Origin: Legionella sp. km772 | GTDB taxonomy: Bacteria > Pseudomonadota > Gammaproteobacteria > Legionellales > Legionellaceae | Assembly: GCF_003989735.1 (NCBI RefSeq) | Contig: NZ_RZGQ01000013.1 | Span: 1 to 38,227, forward strand | DNA: 38,227 nucleotides | Direction: 5' to 3' | In this document: positions 1-8,143 of the stretch, in pieces | How the letters are laid out: the number at the start of each line of letters is the position of its first letter | How positions within the stretch are numbered: the first letter of the stretch is position 1 | Notes under the pieces: model-generated | Databases searched by the model: none | Told to the model about the DNA's origin: nothing | The model's input: only the letters and a program-made list of their open reading frames with translations | Position numbers and translations under genes: made by a program

Positions 1-112
1 AGCTCTCCTGGCCTATGGACTTGTGGATAAGCCATTCTGAGAGTAAGGTGAATGAACTAACAAACCGGGAATAGCTCTTATTTTTCCTGAATTTTGTTCC
101 AGATCCCCGGAC
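1..112. other. Unassigned sequence where the ada 3' end should be
   Basis: This stretch follows the premature stop of the truncated ada gene on the minus strand. Translating it in all three minus frames gives nothing resembling the missing alkyltransferase C-terminus. One minus frame stays open to the window edge but is not recognisable. It is probably the border of a rearrangement or insertion lying mostly outside the window. Confidence 0.35.
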
Positions 113-1039
113 CTAGCTAATTTTGCCATTTGCGTTTGCCACTGCACGAAATGCTTTTTCATTCCCTATGGCCCTAGCAAGTGCTAAATAAGAACAGGTT
201 TGACCTGTTGGAATAGTTCTCAACGCTTCCCAGACGGCCTTTTGGAAAGTTGATCCTAGTAAATAACAGGGAGTAGAAAATTGAAAGGACACACCAGAAA
301 AATAACTATTTACTTCTTGTTCAATTTGCTCCGTTATAATGGTTCGTCCAGGAATAACGCCCATTCTAAGGCGCACTCTTAAGCGCTCAATTTCATTTTC
401 TAGGCCCCGTCGATCAATAAATTCCAGTAAATAAAGATAAGAATGATCAACAATTGCAATCATTGGTCCCAGCGGCGTATCAATCCAAGCAGCTAATAAG
501 GCTCTACCATCAGCCCGGACAGGAGCATCGCCCAAAGCCCTAGAAAAAGCATCTCGAAAGCCACTTGAAGACCCATAACCTACTTGCAATTGAGCATCAA
601 TAATGGAATGTCCATTTTTAATGTAATTCATAGCTAATCCCATTCTCCTTGCTCGTGCATACTCAACAAAAGTCATACCGAATCTTTTTTTAAATTGTCG
701 TCTTGCAGTAGACTCGTCTATTCCAAGCTCTTTAAAATCTCGATCTTTCCAGCGTTTTTCAGGATGACTTTCAACCGCTGCGATTAAACGCTCAATTACA
801 GGTGACTGTTGATTGGGAGCTAATAAGGGTTTACAACGTAAGCATGGTCTATAAGAAGCGAGTAAAGCTTCTTTTGCGGTTGAGAAAAACTCACAGTTTT
901 CAAATTTGGGTTTTCTTGCGGGGCAAATAACATGACAAAATATGCGCGTAGTTTTTACACCGACATAAAAAAGGCCATCGTAGCTAGAATCCCTTGCTAA
1001 TAAAGCCTGATAATATTCCTGCTGCTTTTTTAGATTCAT
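113..1039 (-). pseudogene. ada: Ada-type methylphosphotriester sensor/alkyltransferase, C-terminally truncated
   Basis: Ada proteins sense alkylated DNA through an N-terminal zinc-bound cysteine, activate repair genes through an AraC-type HTH, and repair O6-methylguanine through a C-terminal PCHR cysteine. The N-terminal Ada zinc domain is complete: Cys35, Cys39, Cys66 and Cys69 are all present. An AraC-like HTH spans about residues 75-175, and the alkyltransferase fold starts near residue 185. The conserved stretch FRAVANANG is reached at the very end, after which the frame stops at residue 308, before the PCHR active site and about 45-50 residues short of full length. None of the three minus-strand frames below the stop encodes PCHR. 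The protein could still sense methylphosphotriesters and bind DNA, but it cannot repair O6-methylguanine. The family call is firm; whether it is a decayed gene or a working short form is open. Confidence 0.85.
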
Positions 1040-1168
1040 CTTAATAAATTCAATTGTTGGGCTTGATATAAGTATATTCCTATCTAAAATTTTTTAGCGC
1101 CGAAAATCAGGCAGCAATATGGGTAAAATATTAAGGTATAAACTGGTTGCCCCGTGCAATTAACAGAC

Positions 1169-1210
1169 TCTTATGAGCACTTTGGTCAGCAAATCAAGCC
1201 GCTCATAAGA
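1169..1210. repeat. Inverted repeat, 10-bp arms
   Basis: The arms TCTTATGAGC (1169-1178) and GCTCATAAGA (1201-1210) are exact reverse complements around a 22-nt loop, between the ends of the GtrA-like gene and the start of ada. There is no T-run on either side, so it is not a convincing intrinsic terminator. It may be a transcript-end hairpin or a protein site. Confidence 0.4.
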
Positions 1211-1242
1211 TAAGTCATAATTTGAGCACGATGAGAACCCAT

Positions 1243-1614
1243 CTAACTTTTAAAAATTAATTTATTTAATATAAAAGTAACTGGAAAGAGTAGAATAACT
1301 ACCAATACCGGCGCAAATATCTTTGGTATGCCAACATCAACAAGAAGTTCTAATCCAGCAGCACCAATTAAATATTGTATGGCATAAACCAGAGGAAATT
1401 TTATAAAACTGTGCAATGCGATATAGCGATTAAAAACTCGTACATTCATAAAATATAATGCAATTATTGAAATAAAATAAGAAAAAAAATAAGCGTATTG
1501 GTAAGAAAAAAATTGATAAAATAATAAATAACAGGCATACATAATTAGGGTACTCAAGAGCCCGGTTAAAACAAAACCAATCATTTGCTTGCGTGTTTTT
1601 CTTCTTATTAGCAT
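1243..1614 (-). CDS. GtrA-family four-helix membrane protein
   Basis: GtrA-like proteins are small inner-membrane proteins, some of which are thought to move undecaprenyl-phosphate-linked sugars across the membrane for cell-surface glycosylation. The 123-aa product begins with a basic stretch (MLIRRKTRKQ) and then shows about four hydrophobic helices (roughly residues 11-33, 37-57, 68-90 and 97-120). A short polar loop holding NVRVFNRY lies between helices 2 and 3, the usual GtrA topology and length. No glycosyltransferase partner is adjacent, so the substrate cannot be guessed. It sits alone on the minus strand between ada and the divergent tetR. The family assignment rests on hydropathy and overall pattern only. 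Confidence 0.7.
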   Translation of the reverse strand: MLIRRKTRKQMIGFVLTGLLSTLIMYACYLLFYQFFSYQYAYFFSYFISIIALYFMNVRVFNRYIALHSFIKFPLVYAIQYLIGAAGLELLVDVGIPKIFAPVLVVILLFPVTFILNKLIFKS

Positions 1615-1730
1615 ATCAATTATAGGTGTTAACTATTTATAGATAATACCCTGATATAAGGCATTAGCGAATAAGTTTATTAAATTTTCTGGAAAACTCT
1701 GATCTAATTTTAACACAATGGTTAATCCCC

Positions 1731-1758
1731 TTGACATCTATCTACTAGTAGATATAAT
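1731..1758 (+). promoter_or_regulatory. tetR promoter with overlapping palindromic operator
   Basis: The sequence shows TTGACA (1731-1736), a 16-bp spacer and TATAAT (1753-1758), both consensus hexamers. A perfect 16-bp palindrome, TATCTACTAGTAGATA (1739-1754), fills the spacer and touches the -10. A bound dimer would occlude RNA polymerase. Nearly the same 16-mer (14 of 16 identical) lies before the downstream ABM gene, which points to autoregulation by the TetR protein encoded here. Confidence 0.75.
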
Positions 1759-1765
1759 TGGCGCT

Positions 1766-2335
1766 ATGACTATATCTATGCAAGAAAAAATATTAACTAC
1801 TGCGGAACGTTTAATTCAACAAATGGGTTATAACGCATTTAGCTATAAAGACATCGCGCGCGAGATCGGGATTAAAACCTCTAGCATTCACTATTACTAT
1901 CCCAGTAAGGAAGATTTAGGACTTGCGGTGATTGAATGGCAAATTAACTATTTGTCTCCTCTATTAGAAAAAATTAAAAGCAATAAACAGCTCTCTTTAC
2001 AAGAAAAGTTAGAGGATTTAGTCAATTTGATTTTTTCGCTAACCTTAGAAGACGAGATGAAAATGTGTTTAGGGGGTATGCTGGCCTCGGATGTACTGTC
2101 TTTGCCGGACAAGATAAAAATGAAGACTCGTTATTTTTTTAATCTGTTGGAGCAATGGATAACAGAAATACTTACTATGGAGGCTTATGATAAGCAAGGA
2201 AACGGACTTTATTCTGAGTCTAATCTTCCAAAGTATATATTGATGCAATTAGAAGGTAGTTTATTAATGGCACGATTATATAATGATTTATCTTATGCAA
2301 AACTATTAAAACAATTTATTCAAAAGTTAAGTTAA
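1766..2335 (+). CDS. TetR-family transcriptional regulator
   Basis: This is a predicted dimeric repressor with an N-terminal three-helix DNA-binding domain (about residues 5-50 from this start). It includes the typical helix-turn-helix run YKDIAREIGIKTSSIHYYYPSK, followed by an all-helical ligand domain. The open frame extends upstream to an ATG at 1718, but a consensus promoter and operator lie inside that extension. The ATG at 1766 (MTISMQEKIL) or the one at 1778 is therefore the likely start. The predicted transcription start falls almost on the 1766 ATG and there is no Shine-Dalgarno sequence, so the mRNA may be leaderless. It is followed 79 bp later by a two-domain ABM protein with a matching operator. 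The ligand is unknown, plausibly a reactive or aromatic small molecule. Confidence 0.88.
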   Translation: MTISMQEKILTTAERLIQQMGYNAFSYKDIAREIGIKTSSIHYYYPSKEDLGLAVIEWQINYLSPLLEKIKSNKQLSLQEKLEDLVNLIFSLTLEDEMKMCLGGMLASDVLSLPDKIKMKTRYFFNLLEQWITEILTMEAYDKQGNGLYSESNLPKYILMQLEGSLLMARLYNDLSYAKLLKQFIQKLS

Positions 2336-2347
2336 AATTTTTTAAGC

Positions 2348-2379
2348 GATTAATCTATCTACTGATAGATAGATTAATC
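2348..2379. promoter_or_regulatory. Predicted TetR operator in front of the ABM gene
   Basis: This is an imperfect palindrome with 14-bp perfect arms (2348-2361 and 2366-2379) around CTGA. Its core TATCTACTGATAGATA (2356-2371) matches 14 of 16 bases of the palindrome in the tetR promoter. It lies 36 bp before the ABM start codon, so a bound repressor would block that promoter. A hairpin in the tetR mRNA is an alternative reading, but no T-run follows. Confidence 0.7.
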
Positions 2380-2414
2380 TCCTACCACTTTAATAACCTG
2401 AGGAGTAAAATATA

Positions 2415-3077
2415 ATGATTAACGAACAAACCATTGAAAAAGCAACTTACCTTCCTTTGGAGGGGGTAGCTGGAGCAGAGTTAAAGCTCGAGCATTTTTT
2501 AAAACAAGGCAGTCAATTGGTTCGTCAAACAGAACCTGGGACACCACTATGGTTTGGTCTGAAAGAAAATAATAGTTATGCTATATTCGATCTTTTTTAT
2601 CAAGAAAGTGACAGACAGCAACATTTCAAAGGCCAAGTAGCTAAGGCACTTCAACTTAATGCGCCGGACTTAATAAAGGGCGGATGGGAAACAGGGGTTG
2701 TTCATAATGTAAATAACTTTGATATCATAGCTAGCAATCAATTTATTAAAGAACAAGTACTTAAGTCTAAACTTGCTAACTTAATTACTTTTAAAGCAAA
2801 ACCAGGAAAAGAGCCTGAATTGGAGGATTTTTTGCTAGCAGCTGCTAAAAATGTAGATGCCAATGAAGAGCAAACTCATTTATGGTTGGCATTAAAAACC
2901 GGTCCCTCGAGCTTTGCAATATTTGATAGTTTTGCCCATAGCGAGGCTCAGCAATCTCATTTCTCTGGAATGGTGGCCCAACAGCTACAAAAACACGCTC
3001 CTGAATTAATTGTAGACGGATGGGAAGATGGCGTTCTGGCGCACGTTCACTTTTTTGACATTATTGCACTGTCTTAA
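2415..3077 (+). CDS. Tandem two-domain ABM (antibiotic biosynthesis monooxygenase-like) protein
   Basis: ABM domains are ferredoxin-like alpha/beta barrel folds that usually work as dimers and include quinol monooxygenases and heme-degrading enzymes. This 220-aa protein has two related halves. One covers about residues 15-107 (PLWFGLKENNSYAIFDLF, then APDLIKGGWE and NNFDIIAS). The other covers about 118-220 (LWLALKTGPSSFAIFDSF, then APELIVDGWE and HFFDIIAL). One chain could thus form an intramolecular pseudo-dimer. A good Shine-Dalgarno (AGGAG) sits 9-10 nt before the ATG. It is probably repressed by the upstream TetR protein through the shared palindrome. No cofactor residues can be assigned, so the substrate is unknown. 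Confidence 0.75.
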   Translation: MINEQTIEKATYLPLEGVAGAELKLEHFLKQGSQLVRQTEPGTPLWFGLKENNSYAIFDLFYQESDRQQHFKGQVAKALQLNAPDLIKGGWETGVVHNVNNFDIIASNQFIKEQVLKSKLANLITFKAKPGKEPELEDFLLAAAKNVDANEEQTHLWLALKTGPSSFAIFDSFAHSEAQQSHFSGMVAQQLQKHAPELIVDGWEDGVLAHVHFFDIIALS

Positions 3078-3082
3078 TTTTC

Positions 3083-3127
3083 TTTGTCTTGGTTCAACAT
3101 AAAGCTGAGCCAAGACAAAACTTTTTT
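3083..3127 (+). terminator. Intrinsic terminator after the ABM gene
   Basis: A 14-bp stem (3083-3096 with 3106-3119, one G-T wobble) and a 9-nt loop are followed by ACTTTTTT ending at 3127. It ends the rightward tetR/ABM unit. The T-run overlaps the stop codon of the convergent nitroreductase gene. Confidence 0.85.
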
Positions 3128-4250
3128 ATATCGTGCAGGCCAACTCATCCTGATGTGCGAGCATGTCATTTGACCTGAGCTTGGGTGGAGCAAATAGGCC
3201 ATGTTGATTGGTCTGGGTTAGTTTGTCTAATGATGCTTCTGCTGCAGGCGAAACAATCATATCCTCCAATTCAATACGTTGTGCTTGCGGTGGGGTATCA
3301 CCATAGCCTAAACGCATTAGCATCCATAAATCATGTTCGCGAGAATCATTTCGGAAATGCTCATCCATTTCTTTATGTGCTTTATGATTGGTGATGACGC
3401 TTCCAAACGGATGGAGGTAAACATTATATTTGGTCATTGTAAGCCAGATCCTAGCCATCATATGTCCTGCTTTTTCCCAGTCTGTAGGCGTATTAAAAGG
3501 CCCAGAAATCCAAGCGACTGTTGCCGTACCACGCATCGTTCGCTCATAAACCCAACGCACCAATTGGTACACACCGGGAATATTAAAGATCCAGTTGGCA
3601 TGAACAAAAAGCCACATGACTACTCCTGGTACATGCATAGTATAGGCAGCAAGACCATCGCGTTTCTTTTTAGCGCTCTCTCTATTAAAACGCATCCAAG
3701 ACCCTACTTCATTCCGTGCTATCGTCTCACTCATATCTGCAAACATAGTATCTGCATTCAACCGCACAACCCAATCTACTTGAGCTTTATCATTAGAAAA
3801 TTCAAATAAATGGTTATACTCCTTCGCAATTGCAGCAAGCTCTCTAAGTAGTTCTAATGACACCGTCTCACCATTATAAGGTAGGCGTGAAGTTCTGCGA
3901 TCGAGAATTAATTTTCTATTCAGTTGCTCTTCTTTTTTACGCGGAATAAGCTTTAATTTTGCTAAGGCTTGTGGGCCCTCTTTACTCGCATCTAATTTGT
4001 CTACTTGATAATTCACAGCAATATCTAAACCTAAAGGTGCTGCGGCTACCGCTAAAGTTTCATTTAATATCCCAAAACCTACTTGCATAAAACTCCCGGT
4101 AGGATTTGTGCCGGGAATCAATCTTTTCGGGTCGTACATTAAAGTGAGGGTATCATCATCCTCAAAACGAAAAAGCCACGGTTGGGTATTGTGCGGTGAT
4201 GGGGCCCATCGACCATACTCAAGAATTTCCATCCATTGTTTACGACTCAT
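3126..4250 (-). CDS. Acg-type nitroreductase-fold flavoprotein
   Basis: The 374-aa protein starts with WMEILEYGRWAPSPHNTQPW, the signature by which nitroreductase-fold proteins hold FMN phosphate (R and SxHNxQPW). An inner RRTSRLPYNG segment and the C-terminal YLHPFGSVITNH segment also fit the Acg-like branch, which is longer than classical 200-aa nitroreductases. A hydrophobic segment near residues 208-230 (VPGVVMWLFVHANWIFNIPGV) could contact the membrane. Acg-like proteins are suspected of sequestering FMN rather than reducing nitro compounds. It lies 44 bp behind the adenylate-forming gene on the same strand and is probably cotranscribed. The substrate is unknown. Confidence 0.75.
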   Translation of the reverse strand: MSRKQWMEILEYGRWAPSPHNTQPWLFRFEDDDTLTLMYDPKRLIPGTNPTGSFMQVGFGILNETLAVAAAPLGLDIAVNYQVDKLDASKEGPQALAKLKLIPRKKEEQLNRKLILDRRTSRLPYNGETVSLELLRELAAIAKEYNHLFEFSNDKAQVDWVVRLNADTMFADMSETIARNEVGSWMRFNRESAKKKRDGLAAYTMHVPGVVMWLFVHANWIFNIPGVYQLVRWVYERTMRGTATVAWISGPFNTPTDWEKAGHMMARIWLTMTKYNVYLHPFGSVITNHKAHKEMDEHFRNDSREHDLWMLMRLGYGDTPPQAQRIELEDMIVSPAAEASLDKLTQTNQHGLFAPPKLRSNDMLAHQDELACTI

Positions 4251-4294
4251 GAAAAAGCTGCTCCAATATTAAAAAATTGATGTAGTGCATCACA

Positions 4295-6589
4295 CTATGG
4301 TAATGCCACACTAGCCCTATTTTCTTCGGATTCCGCCAGTAAAGATCTGCTCATTAACAAACTCACCCCTCGACATTGATCCGGATTAGGGAAATTGTAA
4401 TGCTCTGGTAGATTCTCTTTTTGGAACACCAGAACTTGTTTACGATGTCCACCTGCTTCACTAATGGGACTCTGTCCTCGTTTAAAGAAACGAACCATGG
4501 GGAGTTCAGTTCCATCATTTAAATGCTCTACCTGATAGCGAAAATCTTGATTCATACCTACTAGTTTTGTTATTAACTGCTGGGCAAAATTTCGCATTGT
4601 TTCGTCGTCAAAGAGATCCACCTCATCATTAAGCTCAAGCCAAAACTCAAGCTTGTCATTACCTTCTGCATCTTGATAACTGTAAAATGCCTTTTTTAAA
4701 ATTTGTCCATCTGTATCTAGATCAGCGACAGCGCGCTCTAATTCAGTGAAGGCTAAGTTAGCACCATTAAATACGACTGTGGAATCACGACCCCAAATAA
4801 ACATCAGTGGAAAAGGTGTTTTCGGTTTATGGAAAATACCGTATTTAGCTAATAAAGCTTGTACATCGCTTGCAGCATAAATTCTACCTTTATCACCTAA
4901 GTTATAGCGAATGCGCGGAGAAGAGCGATCATTTCGGGTCGTAGTAAAAATTAAATCATCTTTTGATTGCTCTGTATTATCACATTCCACATGGTTATTC
5001 ATCGGATCATAATGAAATACCATAGGCAAGCCTTTGTTGACGCCATAAAGTTCGCGCGCCAAGCCTGGATTATTCTCGATGGCTTTACGAACAATAATTT
5101 CGTCATCCGTTTCTGAGCCTAAATTAACATCTAAATCAGAGGCACCATAAGAGGAATAAATATCATTAAAGCCATCGCGAATTAAGATATCACGCATTGC
5201 CTCAGAAATGGCTTGTCCTCCTACAATGCTAATCAGTGAAAACTCACTGAGCTTATAGCCTTTCATTTTCACATAGGCTGCGAAATCTTTAAGAAAAGGA
5301 GGATATCCAGTGATTAAAATCTGTGTTTTTTCAGCATTTAATTTTTTGCTAAGTTCAATAATCTCATCTTTATATCGATTAATAAATTGTTGATTTTGAA
5401 GGCTAATTTTAGTTATTTGCTGTTCTAAAACCTCTTCTAAATCAGCTTGGCGATTTTTTAATACTTGTCGAATAATATTAGTAATCAATGAGGAGATTAC
5501 CTCCCCTTGTTCTTGAGTTACATTGGGATTGTCAGTTCTAAATTTAGAAACTTCTAATTGAAGTTGTCGTTGCTCATATTGGGTAATACGTAAGATTTCA
5601 TCAAGAATTTTTTCGTTATCGGGTCCCGTTGCAAATACGGAGCCTGTATTTCGCATTGCTTCAAATGCTGTTAAACCCGTAGCCCATGGGCCTAAAGCAA
5701 AAGCATTAATATAAGAAATTTTACGGTTGCCAAACTGAGCTTTTTCAGCTAACTCTAAAGTCTTTTTCACGACCTCGAGTTCTCTATCTCCCCTTACCCA
5801 GGCAGTAGCTTTTCCGGTAGTACCCGTAGAGGTATCTACTTTCCCATAAGCTGGGTATTTACCATATTTATGAGTATCAGAGTCATATTTTTGATATTTG
5901 ATATAGTTCTCTTTATTAGTGATGGGTATATCACGGAGTGTTGTGGTATCAACAATTTTGCCATTATAACGAAGCATGTGTTGTTTATAAGCTGGAACCT
6001 CGGCGTAGGCTTCATGAAAACGTGCTTTAGCTAATATCTCACCTGCTTCTAATAACTCTTTTTCATTGCGCACAAAGATAAAACGTTTTTTAAAGCTATC
6101 AAGGCTAACCACTGTTTTTTGATAGAGCCAACTTAAAAACCGCCCTACAAGACTATCCCAGAAACTAAAGCTAAGCGAGCGTTGGTTATGTTCCCCTGCA
6201 TGGCGCAAATGCTCCCCAGCCGCACTTTGTTTTTTCTTATCTTCATCCGAAACTTGATTTAGATTAGTACTAGCAATCATTTTTTGGTGAAGCAAATCAA
6301 TTAATGCTTCATCATTAAGTGTTGCTGAAGCGGCCTTTCCTAAATATTTAATTAAACTATTACGATTAACCAGAAAACGTTGTTTATCTTTCCTGCCCAT
6401 CTCATTAATTAATGTAGCCTCAATGGTGATAGTTTTATAAAATAAAGAACTAAACCAGCCATGAAGGCCTACCCCCATTTTTCCTATTTCATTTCTTGGG
6501 TTAACTTCACCTTGTTGAAACAATAAACGGGTCCCATAATCATTATGATTAAATAATATAACGGGTGACTTAATTTTATATATAGGCAT
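4295..6589 (-). CDS. PaaK-like adenylate-forming enzyme with long N-terminus and helical insertion
   Basis: Adenylate-forming enzymes activate carboxylic acids with ATP, usually to make acyl-CoA. The core motifs are visible. The phosphate-binding loop is TSTGTTGKATAW at about residues 253-264. The A5-like YSSYGASDLD lies near 478-487. RYNLGDKGRI near 561-570 takes the place of the usual TGDxGR. The protein is 764 aa, far longer than phenylacetate-CoA ligase (about 430-440 aa). About 180 extra N-terminal residues match nothing I know, and a strongly helical, charged insertion of about 85 residues (about 335-425) splits the core. It is the first gene of a likely operon with the Acg-type flavoprotein. 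Substrate unknown; an acyl or aryl acid is inferred. Confidence 0.72.
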   Translation of the reverse strand: MPIYKIKSPVILFNHNDYGTRLLFQQGEVNPRNEIGKMGVGLHGWFSSLFYKTITIEATLINEMGRKDKQRFLVNRNSLIKYLGKAASATLNDEALIDLLHQKMIASTNLNQVSDEDKKKQSAAGEHLRHAGEHNQRSLSFSFWDSLVGRFLSWLYQKTVVSLDSFKKRFIFVRNEKELLEAGEILAKARFHEAYAEVPAYKQHMLRYNGKIVDTTTLRDIPITNKENYIKYQKYDSDTHKYGKYPAYGKVDTSTGTTGKATAWVRGDRELEVVKKTLELAEKAQFGNRKISYINAFALGPWATGLTAFEAMRNTGSVFATGPDNEKILDEILRITQYEQRQLQLEVSKFRTDNPNVTQEQGEVISSLITNIIRQVLKNRQADLEEVLEQQITKISLQNQQFINRYKDEIIELSKKLNAEKTQILITGYPPFLKDFAAYVKMKGYKLSEFSLISIVGGQAISEAMRDILIRDGFNDIYSSYGASDLDVNLGSETDDEIIVRKAIENNPGLARELYGVNKGLPMVFHYDPMNNHVECDNTEQSKDDLIFTTTRNDRSSPRIRYNLGDKGRIYAASDVQALLAKYGIFHKPKTPFPLMFIWGRDSTVVFNGANLAFTELERAVADLDTDGQILKKAFYSYQDAEGNDKLEFWLELNDEVDLFDDETMRNFAQQLITKLVGMNQDFRYQVEHLNDGTELPMVRFFKRGQSPISEAGGHRKQVLVFQKENLPEHYNFPNPDQCRGVSLLMSRSLLAESEENRASVALP

Positions 6590-6803
6590 AGTTTATCCAA
6601 AGTTGAAAACTAGGTGCATTTTATAAAAATTAAATTAAGGTATTATTAAGAGTTTTTTTGTTTATGGAAGATAGGATTTCTGATGGTAACTCTGCTGCAG
6701 AGGTAATATATCCTAGCCGCTGGTTTTTATCTTTTGGCTTTCGGTTATACAACGTCGAGCTACAATCCTAAAACTTCGTGAGGACAGCTAGCACAATAAG
6801 TAC

Positions 6804-6834
6804 TTGACTGAGCCTCAATGTTCGAAAATATAAT
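6804..6834 (+). promoter_or_regulatory. Predicted sigma70 promoter for the PlsC-like gene
   Basis: TTGACT (6804-6809) and a perfect TATAAT (6829-6834) are separated by a rather long 19-bp spacer, 36 bp before the start codon of the PlsC-like gene. The rest of the 281-bp gap (6590-6870) shows no convincing gene; it does hold a 35-codon open frame at 6664-6771 without a ribosome-binding site. Confidence 0.5.
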
Positions 6835-6870
6835 ACGCCTCTTGATTCTATTTATCTTAAAGGAGTAAAC

Positions 6871-7875
6871 ATGCCTGGCTTTGATCTTTATTCGGATGAT
6901 TTTAATTTTTGTAGCATTGATGATGAGCCGATATCAAGCGCGTATACCACATTGTTTTTGCTAGCCGGTATCCTTATTGCGACGGTTTCAATTGCAAAGT
7001 TTGCTGAATCAAATAATCGTTTTAATTATGAAAGTCGATTAGCACGCATCATAGCTGGTTTTTTGATTTTAACTATGAATATGTTTCATACTAAAAAAGG
7101 GGATCTAGAGCTTACTGATACCGAAAAAAGCTTAGTGGCCATAGGCCCGCATCGAACAGGTTGGGAGGGAATGGTTGTTGCGTCAAAAATGAAAGGGAGG
7201 CCACCGCGTTTTTTTGCAACGGATGCCTATAATGTTGTTCCAGGTGTATCCACTTTTATGACTATGTTTAAAACAATCCCCATAAAAGCCCATGCATCTA
7301 AAGGAAATAATGGACAATCAGCAAATGCTGAAGCTTTAGTTATTGCCAATAGAGAACTGAAGGACAATGGTTGCATAGCACTTTTTCCTCAAGGTAATTT
7401 TGCAAAAATAGGTCAGAAGCCTCATAGGGTGTATGTAGGAATAGCCAAGATGGCCCTAGAAGCGAAGTCGCCTATTCTTGTGATTAGGTTAGATGGTTTT
7501 TGGTGTTTAATAAATCCCCTTATACCCTTGTTTATACGTAACAACTCTTATTACCGCGCATTCTTATCCCTTTTTCATATGAACAATATACGTACGACCT
7601 TGTGTTGTAAAATTGATTTTCATTTAAATCCAGAAAATGCGCACTTAAGTGAAGAAGATATAACTAGAGAAATATGCGCTCAGCTTTATGCGTTCTATCG
7701 ACATACAAAAGAGCTCACCAGTGAGCAAATCGAGACAATTAAAACAGAGATAAGCGCTAAAACCCACCTGTTAATTTGGGATAATAAAGTCAGACAAGAT
7801 CAGTTAACTAAAGATCTTACTACTCTAGAAAAAGAAGCGGAGCAATGGGAAGAATTACCCTCGATAAGACCCTAG
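6871..7875 (+). CDS. PlsC-like acyltransferase with atypical catalytic motifs
   Basis: PlsC-type enzymes transfer acyl groups to lysophosphatidic acid and related acceptors at the inner membrane. The 334-aa protein has membrane segments at about residues 24-45 and 58-72. The acyltransferase core follows, starting IGPHRTGWEGM and running through FFATDAYNVVPG to ALFPQGN and a hydrophobic VIRLDGFW. The invariant HX4D is here HX4E (HRTGWE), and the usual FPEG is FPQG; both were confirmed at codon level. A strong Shine-Dalgarno (AAAGGAG) precedes the ATG. It may be an acyltransferase with a different acceptor, or inactive. The C-terminal 80 residues are charged and helical. It is alone on its strand. 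Confidence 0.72.
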   Translation: MPGFDLYSDDFNFCSIDDEPISSAYTTLFLLAGILIATVSIAKFAESNNRFNYESRLARIIAGFLILTMNMFHTKKGDLELTDTEKSLVAIGPHRTGWEGMVVASKMKGRPPRFFATDAYNVVPGVSTFMTMFKTIPIKAHASKGNNGQSANAEALVIANRELKDNGCIALFPQGNFAKIGQKPHRVYVGIAKMALEAKSPILVIRLDGFWCLINPLIPLFIRNNSYYRAFLSLFHMNNIRTTLCCKIDFHLNPENAHLSEEDITREICAQLYAFYRHTKELTSEQIETIKTEISAKTHLLIWDNKVRQDQLTKDLTTLEKEAEQWEELPSIRP

Positions 7876-7920
7876 TTAAACCTAATTAGTGTTTGTATTC
7901 TTCTAAAATCTAATAAATAA

Positions 7921-7950
7921 GTCTCGAAGGATAATACAAAATTTCGAGAC
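7921..7950. repeat. Inverted repeat downstream of the PlsC-like gene
   Basis: GTCTCGAA (7921-7928) and TTCGAGAC (7943-7950) are exact reverse complements around a 14-nt loop, 46 bp after the PlsC-like stop codon. No T-run follows on either strand, so this is at best a weak or factor-dependent transcript end. The rest of the convergent gap 7876-8143 shows nothing else. Confidence 0.4.
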
Positions 7951-8143
7951 TAATGCTCTCAACAACTTTTTCTAGCTTTTGTCCAACAGTTTGGTACTGG
8001 CTTCTTTATTCTAATATGGGTTCCTGCGATATTATCATTTCCTTTTCTTTAAATATAAAAGCTTGAAAGGGTTGTAATAATAGTTCACTTCCTAGTCTGT
8101 TTGATGAATAAAATATCTCAAAACTAGCTTAATAGAGATTTCA

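Noticed and set aside
1-140. Simple frameshift as an explanation for the truncated ada
   Set aside because: I translated all three minus-strand frames past the stop and none encodes the PCHR region, so a single base error would not restore the gene.
6664-6771. 35-codon open frame in the gap before the PlsC-like gene
   Set aside because: No ribosome-binding site and no recognisable sequence; it is likely chance.
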